DNA of 64,000 nt, from positions 1,982,501-2,046,500 of the forward strand of contig CANXME010002497.1 of assembly GCA_948144175.1 (NCBI GenBank). Reading direction: 5' to 3'. The DNA comes from Closterium sp. NIES-65. Lineage: Eukaryota > Streptophyta > Zygnematophyceae > Desmidiales > Closteriaceae. Shown here piece after piece: positions 44,340 to 56,260 of this stretch. The translations under genes and the position numbers were made by a program. The notes beneath the pieces were generated by a model that did no database searches, was not told where the DNA came from, and was given only the letters and a program-made list of their open reading frames with translations. Positions within the stretch are counted from its first letter, which is position 1, and each line of letters opens with the position of its first letter.

Positions 44340-45320
44340 TTTTGCTGCCCCGCGGCCCTCCCCTGTCCTGTCGCGCGTAGCCCACGAGCAGCCCGTACAT
44401 CCCACATCAGGCCCGCGCGCGGCCCGTATAGTCCACGTTAGGCCGTCGCGCCGCCCGTACAGCCCGCGCCAGGCCCGCGCGCGGCCCGTATAGCCTTCGT
44501 CCGGCCCGCGCGCGGCCCGTACAGTCTGCGCTAGGCGTTCACGCAGCTCGTACAGCCCACGTCAGGCCCGCGCGCGGCCAGTATAGCCCACGCCAGGCCT
44601 GCCCACTGCACTGCGCCTGTAGTTCTGCTCTACCGCTGCTGCTATTTGCTGCAGCAGCTCCTACTTGCTGCCACTGGTGCTACTTGCTGCAGCTGCTCCT
44701 ACTTGCTGCCGCTGCTGCTAGTTGCTGCAGCTGCTTCGACTTGCTGCAGCTGCTCCTACTTGCTGCCGCTGCTGCTACTTGCTGCAGCTGCCCATACTTG
44801 CTGCTGCTGCTGCTACTTGCTGCAGCTGCCCTGACTTGCTGCTGCTGCTACTTGCTGCAGCTGCCCCAACTTGCTGCTGCTGTTGCTACTTGCTGCAGCT
44901 GCTACTACTTGCTGCTGCTGCTGCTACTTGCTGCAGCTGCTCCTACTTGCTGCCGCTGCTGCTAGTTGTTGCAGCTGCCCCTACTTGCTGCTGCTGTTGC
45001 TACTTGCTGCAGCTGCTCCTACTTGCTGCCGCTGCTGCTACTTGCTTCAGCTGCCTTGACTTGCTGCTGCTGCTGCTACTTGGTCTGCCCCGACTTGCTG
45101 TTGCTGCTGCTACTTGCTCAGCCCCAACTTGCTGCTGCTGCTGCTACTTTCTGTGCCCCGACTTGCTGCTGCTGCTGCTGCTACTTGCTCTGCCCCGACT
45201 TGCTACGACTGCTACTACTTGCTGCCGCTACTGCTACTTGCTGCAGCTACTCACTCCTGCTACTGCGCGCCGGCTGCTGCTACTACTGCTCCACCACTTA
45301 GCACAAGCCGTGCCGCTCAT
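44340..45320 (+). repeat. Repetitive leader of Copia I
   Basis: First GCCCGCGCGCGGCCCGTA units (about 44350-44600), then a long array of CTTGCTGC(T/A)GCTGC units (about 44640-45290). The Cys/Leu-rich frames here are products of the trinucleotide-rich repeat. Confidence 0.8.
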
Positions 45321-45460
45321 TCATAACCGCGCCGCCCAGCCCGAACTGCAATTACTACTGCTACAGCTAGTGTTACTGTTGCTACTTCAACTACTGCTAC
45401 TACAGCTAGTGCTAACCTGCTGCTGGCGCTGCTCGAGTTACTACCACTGCTACTGCCGCC

Positions 45461-45536
45461 ATGGCTAGCCCTAGTGTTCTTACCTTCGATGCTGAGGGTC
45501 GAGCGGTAGATTTCGAGGTCTGGGTCGATGACCTCC
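45461..45536 (+). pseudogene. Copia I gag, first 25 codons
   Basis: ATG 45461 begins a typical gag start (MASPSVLTFDAEGRAVDFEV, then WVDDL). It is cut at 45536 by insertion of Copia H and continues at 52651. Confidence 0.9.
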
Positions 45537-45672
45537 TGTCAAACATTATATATGTTGTTGTGCTTGTTTAGGCTACAGTGGGTTAGCCTATAGGGGGTAC
45601 ACAATTCTAGGGTTAGGTACTTGTACTGATTTCAGTGTTAGTTCAATCATTTCCTGTTCGTTCATTCCAACA
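45537..45672 (+). repeat. 5' LTR of Copia H (type b)
   Basis: TGTCAAACATTATATATG to CGTTCATTCCAACA; the primer site starts at the next base. Confidence 0.95.
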
Positions 45673-46354
45673 TGGTATAGAGTAGGTCCTTCCTAGGACC
45701 GAGTTTTTTTAGGGCCCACCACTACCTACCTACCTACCTACCTACCTATCTGCGCCCTAGGGCGCCTCGGTTTTCACGGCCCTCTAAAGCCCCGCGACCC
45801 GCGATCCGCCCCTTATGGCCGCGTCGGCCCAAGCGCTTGCCCCTTTACGGCCCTGCGCTCACCCCTAGAGACCCCGAATGGCCCACGCGCTCGCCCCTAG
45901 CAGCCCCTTTCGGCCCCGCGATCGCCCCTAACGGCCCCGTCGGCCCCTCGCTCACCTCCCTAGAGGCCCCGTCGGCCCCGCGCTCACCTCTCTAGAGGCC
46001 CCAAACGGCCCCGTCGGCCCCTAGAGGCCCCTTTACGGCCCCGCGCTCACCTCCCTAGAGGCCCCGAACGGCCCCGTCGGCCCCTAGAGGCCCCTTTAAG
46101 GCCCCGCGCTCACCTCCCTAGAGGCCCCGAACGGCCCCGTCGGCCCCGCGTCCACCGCCCCTAGAGGCCCCGAACGGCCTCGCGCTCGCCCCTAGAGGCC
46201 CCGAGCGGCCCGTGACAGACACAGCCCGGGACCTAACCGAGCCGCGCGACCCGACCCGAACCGCGCTGCCCCACCCGAGCCACGCCGCCCTACCTGAACC
46301 GAGCCGCCCTATCTGCTTCATCCTCCTCCTATTGCTGCTACTTCTACTGCTCCT

Positions 46355-47457
46355 ATGGCTAGCCCACAGGTTCTAGTTTTTTATGCTGAGGGCCGCCCAG
46401 TGAAGTTTGACACATGGCTAGATGACCTGCACCTCTATCTACAGCTTACAGCCAAGGACGACATCTCACTGTACGACCACGCCCTAGGCCATGTCACTGC
46501 CCCTGCTGCTACTGCTGACAGCACTGCTCGCTCACAGTGGCAGACTCGTGATGCCCACGCTCGCTTCGCTATTCGCAACTCCCCGCCGATAGACGAACGC
46601 GAGCACTTTGGCCAGCACAAGACTGCACAGGCATTGTACACAGCTGTCATTGCTCGCTACTCCTCACCTGCCTCTGCCGCGCTAGGCCGTCTCTCCCTCC
46701 CCTACCTGTTTCCCGACCTGGCCTCGTTCCACACAGTCGCTGACCTCATCACGCACCTCCGTACTAGTGAGGCCCGCTTCCGTGCCGCCATGCCTGGTGA
46801 GTTCCTTGCCACGCACCCCCCCCCCACTCTGGCTCACTCTCTACCACCTAGTCACCCGCCTCCCTGACACACTGCGTGCTGTTAGGGACCAATTCCTAGC
46901 TCGCTGCCCCACTGAGCTCACCATTTCCCTCCTCGAGAAGGAACTGCTTGCAGCTGAGACTAGCATAGTCGCTGTAGGTGCCTCTTGTGGCGACCCCCGT
47001 ACTCCGTTCTTTGAGGGGTGTTCTCCTTCCCCCCTTCTTCCCTCTGTCGCCTCTGCTGCTTTTGTCGACTTCCTTGGTGCTGAGAAGGTCGGTACTGCGT
47101 TTGCTTCGAGCGTGCGCCGCAGTGGCAAGGGAAAAGGGGGCAAGGGTGGTGGCGGTGACGTCGGGGGAGGCGGTGGTGGGGGCGGTGGAGGCGGTGGGGG
47201 TGGTGGCGCGACTGGAGGGGCTAGTGGCAGCGGTGGGGGTGGTGGCGGCAGCGGCAGGGGAGGTGGCAGGGGGGGAAGGTGGTGGGGGTGGCGGTAGACG
47301 AGGCGGCGGCAGGGGTTGGGGTAGTCGAGGAGGTGGCGGCGGCGGTGGTGGTCGTGGAGGCGCTGGCGGTGGCCAGGGCCAGCAGCACACTCCGTCGCCC
47401 CTGGAGGTCCGTGAGTGGTACTCTCTACACGGGGGGGGGGGGGGGGGGGGGGGGGGG
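46355..47457 (+). pseudogene. Copia H gag
   Basis: ATG 46355 opens MASPQVLVFYAEGRPVKFD, followed by the capsid region (QHKTAQALYTAVIARYSS, LPYLFPDLASFHTVADLITHL). The frame changes at an 11-base C run (46816-46826), where relatives encode poly-Pro before YITLYY, and again within the Gly-rich tract near 47270. The tract ends in PSPLEVREWYSLHGG and a 27-base G run (47431-47457), followed downstream by the reduced knuckle QCGRPHTTQRCF. The breaks fall at homopolymers, so some may be read errors and not true lesions. Confidence 0.88.
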
Positions 47458-50400
47458 CGGGATGGCTTTAGCTGCACGTACGTCATTTGCACTGGTGACC
47501 GCACTGGACAGCAGTGTGGACGACCGCACACCACACAGCGCTGCTTCGCTTGTCTCGACGACGCTTGGCGTGTTCAGTTCCCTCAGGCCACTGAGCTGCC
47601 CCGCTGGATTGATCTCCTGAAGAAGGGGATTGATATCTATGCTCTAGACTTTGATACTATTCTATCTGCTATGTATGTGATGTCTACTAGTGGAGAGGGT
47701 GCTGAGTACCTGTATGTGCCGCCCGACCCGGGCATTACGACTAGTGCGTCTGCCGCTCCAGGTACTCGCGTGTCGGCTACCCCAGATGCTGGTGAGGCAG
47801 CTGCTCTAGGTGCTTTTGCGTCTGCCCCCCTTGGTACTGAGTCGACTGCAGCACTGCACACCTTCACACTAGACTCAGGTGCTTCTCGCTGCTTCTTCCG
47901 TGACCGCACTGCCCTTGAGCCGCTTGCTCGGCCAGTTGCTGTCTCCCTTGCTGACCCCTCTGGGGGTCCGGTCATTGCGACCTCTTCCACTGTCCTTCCC
48001 TGTCCTGCGGTCCCGTCGGGCACACTGTCAGGTCTCCACCTCCCCTCGTTCTCTACAAACTTGGTGGCAGGATGTGCGCTCCAGGACGGGGGTGTTCACC
48101 AGTTCACCCCTGCCTACGAGCGCGTGACACACTGTACGTGTGCTCGTACGGGCCGTCACTTGGCTACCTTCACTCGACAGCCGGGGTCGGACCTGTACAC
48201 ACTGACCACTGAGTCCCCTCAGGTTACTGCGTCTGCGTCTGCGTCCGCGTCACGTCAGCTATCGGCCCCCTGCTCGTGTCGCTCTCTGGCGCACGAGACT
48301 GTCCTCTGGCACCACTGCCTTGGCCACCCGTCTGTGCAGCGGCTTCGTGCCATGCACTCCCGGTACCTTGTCTCTGGCCTTCCCAGGGTCCTTCCTCCCC
48401 TCCCTCCCTCACCTGCTCCTACCTGTCTCCCCTGTGTCGAGGGACGGCAGCGCGCCGCTCCTCAGTCCTCCTCGTTTCCCCCGACGACTGCTCCCTTGCA
48501 CACGCTCCACATGGACGTGTGGGGCCCAGCCCGCGTCCGTGGTCAGGGTCAGGAGAGGTACTTCCTGATAGTTGTTGACGACTACTCGCGCTACACCTCG
48601 GTCTTCCCTTTGCGCACCAAGAGTGAGGTCCCTGATGTCTTGATCCCTTGGATCCGCAAAGCCCGTCTCCAGCTCAGCGAGCGTTTCCGCTCGGACTTTC
48701 CTGTCCTGCGCTTGCACTCTAACAGAGGTGGTGAGTTCTCCTCCGACCTCTTGGCAGCCTACTGTGCTGAGCACGGCATTGAGCAGTCGTTCACGCTTCC
48801 GGCCTCTCCACAACAGAATGGGGTTGCGGAGCGCCGCATTGGCCTGGTCATGGAGGTCGCCCATACCTCCTTGATCCATGCGGCTGCCCCCCACTTTCTG
48901 TGGCCGTTTGCTTTCCGGTACGCTGCGCATCAGCTCAACCTCTGGCCCCGTGTCTCCTTGCCGGAGACCTCGCCCACACTGTTGTGGACGGGGGAGATTC
49001 GCGATGCGTCGCGTTTCCGAGTCTAGGGATTTCGAGCTTTTGTCTGCGATACGTCTGCGGACAAGCTCTCCTCCCGTGGTGTTCCCTGCGTCTTCCTCGG
49101 CTTTGTCCCGGACGCGTCTGGTTGGCAGTTTTACCACCCCACCTCGCACCGAGTCTTGCACTCTCAGGACGTCACTTTTGACGAGTCCGTCCCCTACTAC
49201 CGCCTCTTCCCCTACCGCACTGCCACGCTCCCCCCCCCCCCCGCCTCTCTTCCTCGCGCCAGGTGCTGCTGTTGTAGACCCCCTCCCCCCTCAGGGTGCC
49301 GCTCCCTCAGGTGTGTCTCACGTAGACCCGGTTAAGCCTGTTGAGGTAGCTGTCGACTCTCGTCCTGCTGGGGGTGCTGAGCTTGGGGGTGCTGAGCCTG
49401 GGGATGCTGAGCCTTGGGGTGCCGGGACTGGGGGTGCTGAGCCTGGGGGTGCGGAGCCTAGGGGTGCGGAGCCTGGGGGTGAGGAGCCTGGGGGTGCGGA
49501 GCCTGGGGGTGCTGAGCCTGGGGGTGCTGAGCTTCGGGGTGCTGAGCCGCAGAGTCCGGAGTCTGGGGGTTCTGAGTCTGGAGGTGCTAAGCCTGGGAGT
49601 CCTACACCTGGAGGAGCCCTCTCCTCGGAGCAGCTGCGTGAGTGGTACTTACAGTACTGCAGCCTCAGGAGAGGTACCTCTGGAGCCACGCGTGCTACTG
49701 GGACTGGTGCTAGTGCTTCGCCTCCTAGTCGGGAGATCCCCTCCCGTGAGCGGATCCGTGAGTGGTACGAGCGGCGCTGCACTCTTCGGAGTGGCGCGCC
49801 TCGTGTCGCGGACCCCGCTGCCGTGGGTGCTGCTGCTGGTGCTGAGGACCCGGGCGTTGGAGCTGGTGCTGGTGCTGGGGACCCAGGCGTTGGAGCTGCT
49901 GCTGGTGCTGGAGACCCTGCCGCTGGTGCAGCTGTTGGTGCTGCGGACCCTGGTGCGGGTGTCTCTGCTGGTTCTGGTGTCACTGCACGGCCGCGGCCGT
50001 ACTTCGTTCCGCTCCTTGAGCAGGTTCTTGGTCCGCTCCCTCCTCCGTGTCCTCCTCCCTCCTTAGGGTGTCCTCTGTCTGCCCAGCTGCCGTCGCAGCT
50101 ACCATCTGCCTCCTCTCTCCCTGGTCCTGCTCCTTACACTGGTCCGACTGGAGGTCTTACTGAGCGTCGTGAGCCTGAGTCTCGTCCTGCGTCGCCTGAG
50201 CCTCGTCGTGCATCACGTGTCCGTGCTGCTCTCACTGGTAGTCGTGTCCCGCGTCAGCGTCTTCCTGCTGTCCCAGGCACTCACCAGGTGGCGCTTCGTC
50301 CGTCCACTGCTCCACAGCGTGTCCCACTGCCGTCTCCTCCTGCTTCCTCTCTTCCTGCTCTTGCTGACCCGGGGTCAGACTCCCTTCGTGCTGCCAGTCC

Positions 50401-52215
50401 TACTGTCACACGTCTCCTGGCTACTGTTATCACTGACCCTTCCTTTGAGTCCGCTGCTGCGTCCGCCTTAGTTGCTGAGCTTGTCGACTTTGCTGCCACC
50501 TGTCGTCTAGACTACGCTGCTAGCCTGGTTGCTAAGTCTGAGTCTGTCTGTCCTCCGTCCGTCGGGCTTGAGTGTGCTCTTGGCACTGACGTCCTTGAGG
50601 ACAGGCAGGAGGAGTTTGAGTGCTTTTCTGCCGCTTTGCCCCATCTCGTGTCCATGCTTGTTGCCCCTGAGGGAGACCCGGATGCACCAGACATCCCGAC
50701 CCCACGCTCTTACGCAGAGGCGATGGCCGGTCCCTACTCCTCTCAGGGGCAGTCAGCCACGGACACACAGATGGCTTCCTGGAAGTCCACAGGCACCTAC
50801 GTCGACGAGGTTCCCCCGCCTGGGGCGAACATCGTCAGTGGCATGTGGATTTTCAGGGTGAAGCAGCCACCGGGCTCTCCGCCTGTCTTCAAGGCGCGTT
50901 ACGTTGCACGAGGCTTCAGTCAGCGAGAGGGAGTTGACTTCTTCCAGACCTTCTCCCCAACCCCAATGATGACCACTCTTCGGGTTTTGCTGCACGTCGC
51001 CGCTCAGCGTGACTACAAGCTCCACTTCTTGACTTCAGCACTGCTTTCCTGCAGAGGAGCCTGCACGAGGAGATCTGGCTGCGCCGTCCACCTGGCTTCA
51101 CTGGGTCGTTCCCTCCTGGTACCCAGTGGAGCCTCCGACGGCCAGTGTACGGTCTCCGCCAGGCGCCACGTGAGTGGCACGACACACTGAGGACTACACT
51201 TGCGGCTCTTCGGTTCGCGCCTTCTACTGCTGACCCGTCGCTATTTCTACACACCGACACCTCACCGCCGCCATTCTACATCCTCGTGTACGTCGACGAC
51301 TTGGTCTTTGCCACTGCTGACACTGCGGCACTCGCCCACGTGAAGTCGGAGCTGCAGAAGAGACACACGTGTACAGACCTGGGTGAACTGACAAGCTATC
51401 TTGGCTTGCGGATCACCCGGGACAGAGCACGCCGCACCATCACCTTGACTCAGTCACACATGGTGCAGCAGGTCCTTCAGCGCTTCCGCTTGACGTACTC
51501 CTCGCCTCAGCCCACTCCTCTGCCTACCGGTCAGTCGCTCTCAGCTCTGCCTTCGGATGAGTCCGTAGAGCCGAGTGGCCCGTACCCAGAGCTTGTGGGT
51601 TGCCTCATGTACCTGATGACCTACACTCGACCTGACCTTGCATACCCTCTTAGCATTCTTGCACGCTGTGTCGCTCCTGGCCGTCATCGGAAGGAGCACA
51701 TGGATGCAGCTAAGAGGGTGTTGCGCTACTTGTGCAGTACGTCAGGCATGGGGCTAGTGCTTGGAGGGCGAGTCCCAGTTGTTCTCACTGGGCACTCAGA
51801 CGCTTCTTGGGCAGAAGACCAGGCTACTCAGCGGTCGTCTCATGGTTACACCTTCAGTCTTGGCACTGGTTCAATTTCTTGGCGTTCTACTCGCTCTTCT
51901 TCTGTTCTCAGCTCCAGTTGTGAGGCTGAGATCTACGCCACAGCCATGGCTGCCCAGGAGCTATGCTGGCTCACCTACTTGCTGACCGACCTTGGAGAGC
52001 GGCCTCGTTCTCCTCCAGCGCTTTACGTCGACAACAAGGCAGCCATTGCCTTGTGTCAGGAGAACAGACTGGAGCACAAAACGAAGCACATTGCTCTGCG
52101 CTACTTTCTTGCTCGAGAGCTGCAGCAGCGTGGTCAGCTTCGTCTGCGTTACGTGGCCTCTGAGGCCAACACTGCTGATGTGTTCACCAAGGCGCTTCAG
52201 CCTTGTGACCATTAG
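47458..52215 (+). pseudogene. Copia H pol
   Basis: Protease HTFTLDSGASRCFF (near 47870), pre-integrase HHCLGHPS, integrase with LHMDVWGP, VVDDYSRYT, LHSNRGGEF (Asp of the usual HSDRGGE changed to Asn) and QQNGVAERRIG. Then TAG at 49024 at a Trp position, a frame change at a C run near 49235, and the linker with two modules, LSSEQLREWYLQY (about 49625) and IPSRERIREWYERR (about 49745). RT follows with a one-base deletion near 51027 and an intact YVDDLVFATAD near 51290. RNase H ends at TAG 52213, a Gln codon in relatives. Few lesions for its length, but not autonomous as read. Confidence 0.92.
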
Positions 52216-52509
52216 CGCTTTTGCACTCTTCTAGGCCTTGTGCCTACTGGACCTCACTTGCTTACTTCTTGAGTCTGTTTGTATTGTGATCTCTATATAT
52301 ATATATACCTGCATGCTTACTCTTGCTAGGTTGTGATCATTGTACCTTTTGTTCTATTATAAACCTGCATGTAAACTGGTCTTGTGACCACTTGCTTGTG
52401 CTCTGAGCTTGTGTGGTATCCTTCAGATCCACCATGAGCTTGTTTTGTCTTGCTTTGCGTTGACTGGTCTTGTGACCCCTAGTTCTCCCCCACTTCGCCT
52501 ATGGGGGTG

Positions 52510-52645
52510 TGTCAAACATTATATATGTTGTTGTGCTTGTTTAGGCTACAGTGGGTTAGCCTATAGGGGGTACACAATTCTAGGGTTAGGTACTTGTACT
52601 GATTTCACTTTTAGTTCAATCATTTCCTGTTCATTCATTCCAACA
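52510..52645 (+). repeat. 3' LTR of Copia H
   Basis: 136 bases after CTATGGGGGTG; three substitutions from the 5' copy, all in the last 40 bases. Confidence 0.95.
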
Positions 52646-52650
52646 CCTCC

Positions 52651-53772
52651 AGCTATTTCTGCAGTGCGACTCTAGGGACGGAGTTTCATTGTTCAATCAC
52701 ACGTCTGGCGTCGCTGTTGCACCTGCTGCGGATGCTAACAGTTCCGTTCGTTCGCAGTGGACCACGCGCGATGCGGCTGCGCGCCTTGCTGTTTGTAGTC
52801 ACCTGCCGTCTGCTGAGTGCGCGCACTTTAGCCCGTACAAGACCGCTAGGACTCCGTACGATGCTGTTGTTCCGGGCTACTCCTCCCCTGCCACTGCAGC
52901 CCTTAGCCGCCTCATGCTGCTGGATCTGTTCCCTGACTTAGCCACTTTTGCCACAGTCGCTGACCCCATTACGCACCTCCGCACTAGTGACACCTGCTAC
53001 CGCGCTATGTTTCCTACCGAGTTTTGCGCCGCGAACCCCCCCCCCCCCATATACATCACTCTCTACTACCTCGTCACCCGTCTCCCTGACTCCCTTCGCT
53101 CGGTAAGGGACCACTTCCTCTCCCTTTGCCCCACCACGCTCACCGTTGTCCTCCTCGAGGAGCCCCTCCTTGCAGCTGAGAAGAGTATAGTCGCTGTAGG
53201 AGCCTCTCGTGGTGACCCTCGTGCCCCTTTCTTTGAGGGTTGCTCCCCCGTCCCTCGTTTGCCCTCTGTTGCCTCTGCTGCTGTTGTCAACCTCGTTGGC
53301 ACCGAGTCGGTCGGCGCTGCGTCTGCTCCTAGTGGGAGGCGCCGCAATGGCAAGGGCAAGGGGGGCAAGGGTGCTGGAGGGGATGGCGGGGGCGGCGGTG
53401 GTGGCGGTGGAGGCGCCGGAGGGGATGGGGGTGGAGGTGGGGATGGTGGCGGGAGTGGGGGCTTCGGTAGCGGTGGTGGAGGTGGAGGCAGCGGAGGCAA
53501 CAGTGGTGGGGGTGGAGGTGGGGGTGGAGGTGGTGGTGGCGGCAGCGGCGGTGGGGGTGGCGGCGGCGGTGCTGGTCGGGGTGGCGCTGTGCAGCGGGGA
53601 GGCTTTGGCGGTGGTCAGCGCTAGCAGCAGAAGCGCCCTCGTGAGACCTTGTCACCCCAGCAGCTTCGTGATTGGTACGCAGGGCGTCAGAGGTCTGGGG
53701 GTGCCGGTCCCTCCACTTACGTTCTCCGCACCGGCGACCGTAGTGGAGAGACATGCGGCGGCCCGCACGCCA
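52651..53772 (+). pseudogene. Copia I gag, remainder
   Basis: Resumes the gag split by H: LFLQCDSRDGVSLFNHTSG, capsid region (SHLPSAECAHFSPYK, YLVTRLPDSLRSVRDHFL), a 13-base C run (53036-53048) that keeps the frame, and a Gly-rich tract (about 53360-53600). A TAG at 53622 replaces a Gln codon, then TLSPQQLRDWYAGRQR and the first half of the knuckle TCGGPHA. At about 53772 the sequence changes in mid-codon into minus-strand RT-region DNA of element J. Pol and 3' LTR of I are not found. Confidence 0.88.
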
Positions 53773-54777
53773 AGTCGACAAGCTCAGCAACTAAGGCAGA
53801 CGCAGCAGTGGACTCAAAGGAAGGGTCAGTGACAGCAGTATCCAGGAGACGCGTGACAGTAGGACTGGCAGCACAAAGAGAGTCAGACTCCGGGTCAGCA
53901 AGAGCAGGAAGAGAGGACTCTGGGGGAGACGGCAAAGGGACACGCAGTGGAGCAGTTGAAGGACGCAGTGCCATCTGGTGTGTGCCCGGGACTGAAGGAG
54001 GACCCTGATGCAGAACACAATGACTAGTGCGAGCAGCACAAACAGGCGACGCAAGACAAGACGCAGGCTCACGACGCTCAGCAAGACCTCCAGTAGGACC
54101 AGTGTAGGGAGGAGGGGCTGGCAGTGAGGAGGCGGGCTGTAAGTGTGACTCGGACTGGACAAGCAGTGGACACTCTAAGGGAGGAGCAGGACCAGTAGAG
54201 GGCGGAAGTCCAAGAACCTGCTCAAGGAGCGGAACAAAGTACGGCCGTGGCCGCGCAGCACCTCCACAACTAGCAGGGACAGGTACAGCATCCCCAGAGT
54301 CGGCCACGACTCCAGCAGCTCCACCATCTCTAGGAGCAGCTACTCCAGCACCCACAGGAGCACCGGCAACAGCAGCACCTCCAGCTCTAGCACCTCCAGC
54401 AGCTCCAGCTCCAGTAGGAACATCGTAAGACCCAACAGCCCCAGCTCCAGCACCTCCAGCAGCACCTACTCCAGTAGCACCGCCAGCTCCAGCACCGCCA
54501 GCAGCTCCAGCACCAGGAGCACCCCCTGGCCCAGCAGCTCCAGTACCTCCAGTACGAGCACCTCCGGGACCCGTGGCGTCAGCACCCTCATCAGCAGTAG
54601 AACCTCCTGCTCCAGCGGCACCTCCAGCTCCAGCAGCACGACTCCAGCGCCGAGCAAACCACTCGCGCAGCTCCTGTGGAGAGGGTACCTCCCGCTGGGA
54701 CGAACCACCCGAAGGACCTCCAGACCCAGTACCGCCAGACTCCACACGAGCAGGCCCAGCACCCTCAGGCTCCGCAC
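53773..54777 (-). pseudogene. Copia J, linker and pre-RT region
   Basis: Minus strand: Gly/Glu/Pro repeats (GAEPEGAGPARVESGG), VPSPQELREWFARRWSRAAG near 54690, Ala/Gly repeats, RPRPYFVPLLEQVLGLPPSTG near 54230, TGGLAERREPAS and PGTHQMALRPST near 53990. The last recognisable part is LADPESDS and FESTAASALVAELVD near 53775, where it stops against Copia I. RT, RNase H and all upstream genes are missing. The copy is split at 54777 by element K and its repeats resume at 56441. Confidence 0.88.
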
Positions 54778-54952
54778 TGTGAGAATCGTGGGTAGAGTGA
54801 GGAGCCATAGCTAGGGTTAGCTAGCTAGGCAAGAGAGAAATGAAGAAAGGAGGAGTTTCACTAGCAGCACTTGGGATACATATAGCAAACCCTAATAGGG
54901 CTGTACTCGCTATAGAGATCCCCACTACAGACTAGATCATAACATTCTGACA
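54778..54952 (-). repeat. 3' LTR of element K
   Basis: 175 bases, minus strand TGTCAGAATGTTATGATC to GATTCTCACA. A short frame that starts inside it (MAPHSTHDSH) runs into Copia J but is a junction artefact. Confidence 0.9.
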
Positions 54953-54969
54953 CACCCCCATAGCCAAAG

Positions 54970-55103
54970 TGTCAGATTATATTTAGCTGATGCATGTATT
55001 GTAGGGTGTAGTGGGGTAGCTCATATGGGGTACAGCTCTCTAGGGTTTGCATTTGTACCCAACTTTCTCTTAGTCATTTCATTCCTGTTGTGCAACTCTC
55101 ACA
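54970..55103 (+). repeat. Solo LTR inserted in element K
   Basis: 134 bases, TGTCAGATTATATTTAGC to GCAACTCTCACA, with no internal region and a perfect 5-base duplication CAAAG on both sides (54965-54969 and 55104-55108). The flanks together rebuild the polypurine region seen in element L, so the insertion site is certain. Confidence 0.93.
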
Positions 55104-56248
55104 CAAAGTGTGGTGTAATCAGCAGAGCACACTATCATAGAGCAGGTTCACAATGGCAAGCAAAGCTAGAGGCTATCATAGAGGGCAAGTGAGGAGGAGG
55201 AGAGTACTGTGGACGGAGAGAAGATGGGAGCCAACTACTGAAGCTGCAGAGGCACGGGCACAAGAGCGGCTGACTCAGTGGCTACCGAAGCAAGGGCAAC
55301 GGACTACTGGAGTGACTGGCTCCACGGCTATAGACGAGCGGCAGGAGCAACGGACCCACCGGAAACTGGTGCAACACGCTCACTGGATACGGAAGCAAGG
55401 GCAATGGACTACAGGCGCTGCAGGCAACACGATAGCTACCTCCACACAACCTCCTCCAACTGACCCACACCCTTGACACACACCCCCTGCTGAACCCGTA
55501 ACTCCACTCCCACATCCCCCCCCTAGCACCACTCCTTCGGCTCCCACACACCCACCCCCCTGAGCCGCAGCTGCAGCAGCGGGAGACGGAGGAGGAGGAG
55601 AAGGAGCAGGGGACGGTGCACACAACCGGCACCCCCACAACCGTCACCCCCACACTCCCCACCCCCAAACCCTAAAACGGGTGGCACGGGGTAGGAGCGC
55701 GGGGGACGGCGCGCGGCCCCCAGGGCGCCACCACGGGGCAGCGAGGGGCCGCGCACCGCTCCAGGGGTGGCGCGCGGCCCCCAGGGCGCCACCACGGGGC
55801 AGCAAGGGGCCACGCGCGGCTCCAGGGGTGGCACGCGGCCCCCAGGGCGCCACCACGGGGCAGCGAGGGGCCGCGCGCAGCTCCCTAGGGCGCCGCGTCG
55901 TGAGGCGCGCGGGCCGCGCGTGCTCCCCAGGGCGCCGCGACGAGCAGGGCGGGGGCCGCGCGTGCTCCCCAGGGCGCCGCGGCGAGCAGGTCGGGGGCCG
56001 CGCGTGCTCCCCAAGGCGCCGCGACGAGCAGGGCAAGGGCCGCGCGCGGGTCCCCAAGGAAGGAAACCGCCGCGCGCCTCGGGGCGCACGGCGGGCAGAA
56101 AACCGCCGCGCGCTCCGAGCGCACGGCGGAAAGAAAAACCGAAAAAAAAGAGTGCATGGCAGGAAGGAGGAGTCGCACGCCACGGGGCGTGCAACTGACA
56201 GATAGCAGCGAAAGCAGTTAGGTGGGCCCACAGGCCAGGAGCGTAGAT
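55104..56248 (-). other. Interior of element K, no genes
   Basis: A GC-rich repeat block (about 55690-56110, CCCCAGGGCGCC units on the plus strand) serves as leader; the part 55150-55480 is moderately repetitive and corresponds to 31690-32040 of element L. The frames found here (for example 55153-55476) are not shared with L and look spurious. Confidence 0.7.
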
Positions 56249-56260
56249 GCTCTGATAGCA
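56249..56260 (-). promoter_or_regulatory. Primer-binding site of element K
   Basis: Minus strand TGCTATCAGAGC, directly after the LTR end TTCTCACA. Confidence 0.85.

Larger units (their letters stand above)
45537..52645 (+). mobile_element. Copia H, full-length element nested in Copia I
   Basis: The element is 7109 bases with 136-base LTRs (45537-45672 and 52510-52645) that differ at three bases, and a perfect 5-base duplication CCTCC (45532-45536 and 52646-52650). Primer site TGGTATAGAGTAGG (45673-45686), a GC-rich leader (about 45780-46210), gag from 46355, pol to 52213, and a polypurine tract before the 3' LTR. It landed in codon 25 or so of the gag gene of Copia I. Confidence 0.97.

Noticed and set aside
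44640-45300. Cys/Leu-rich frames that look like a repetitive secreted protein.
   Set aside because: The sequence is a CTTGCTGC-type array in the leader of Copia I, between its LTR and gag ATG; several frames are open at once.
55153-55476. A 107-codon frame in element K as a possible accessory gene.
   Set aside because: It is on the strand opposite to the element's transcription, and the homologous part of element L does not keep it.
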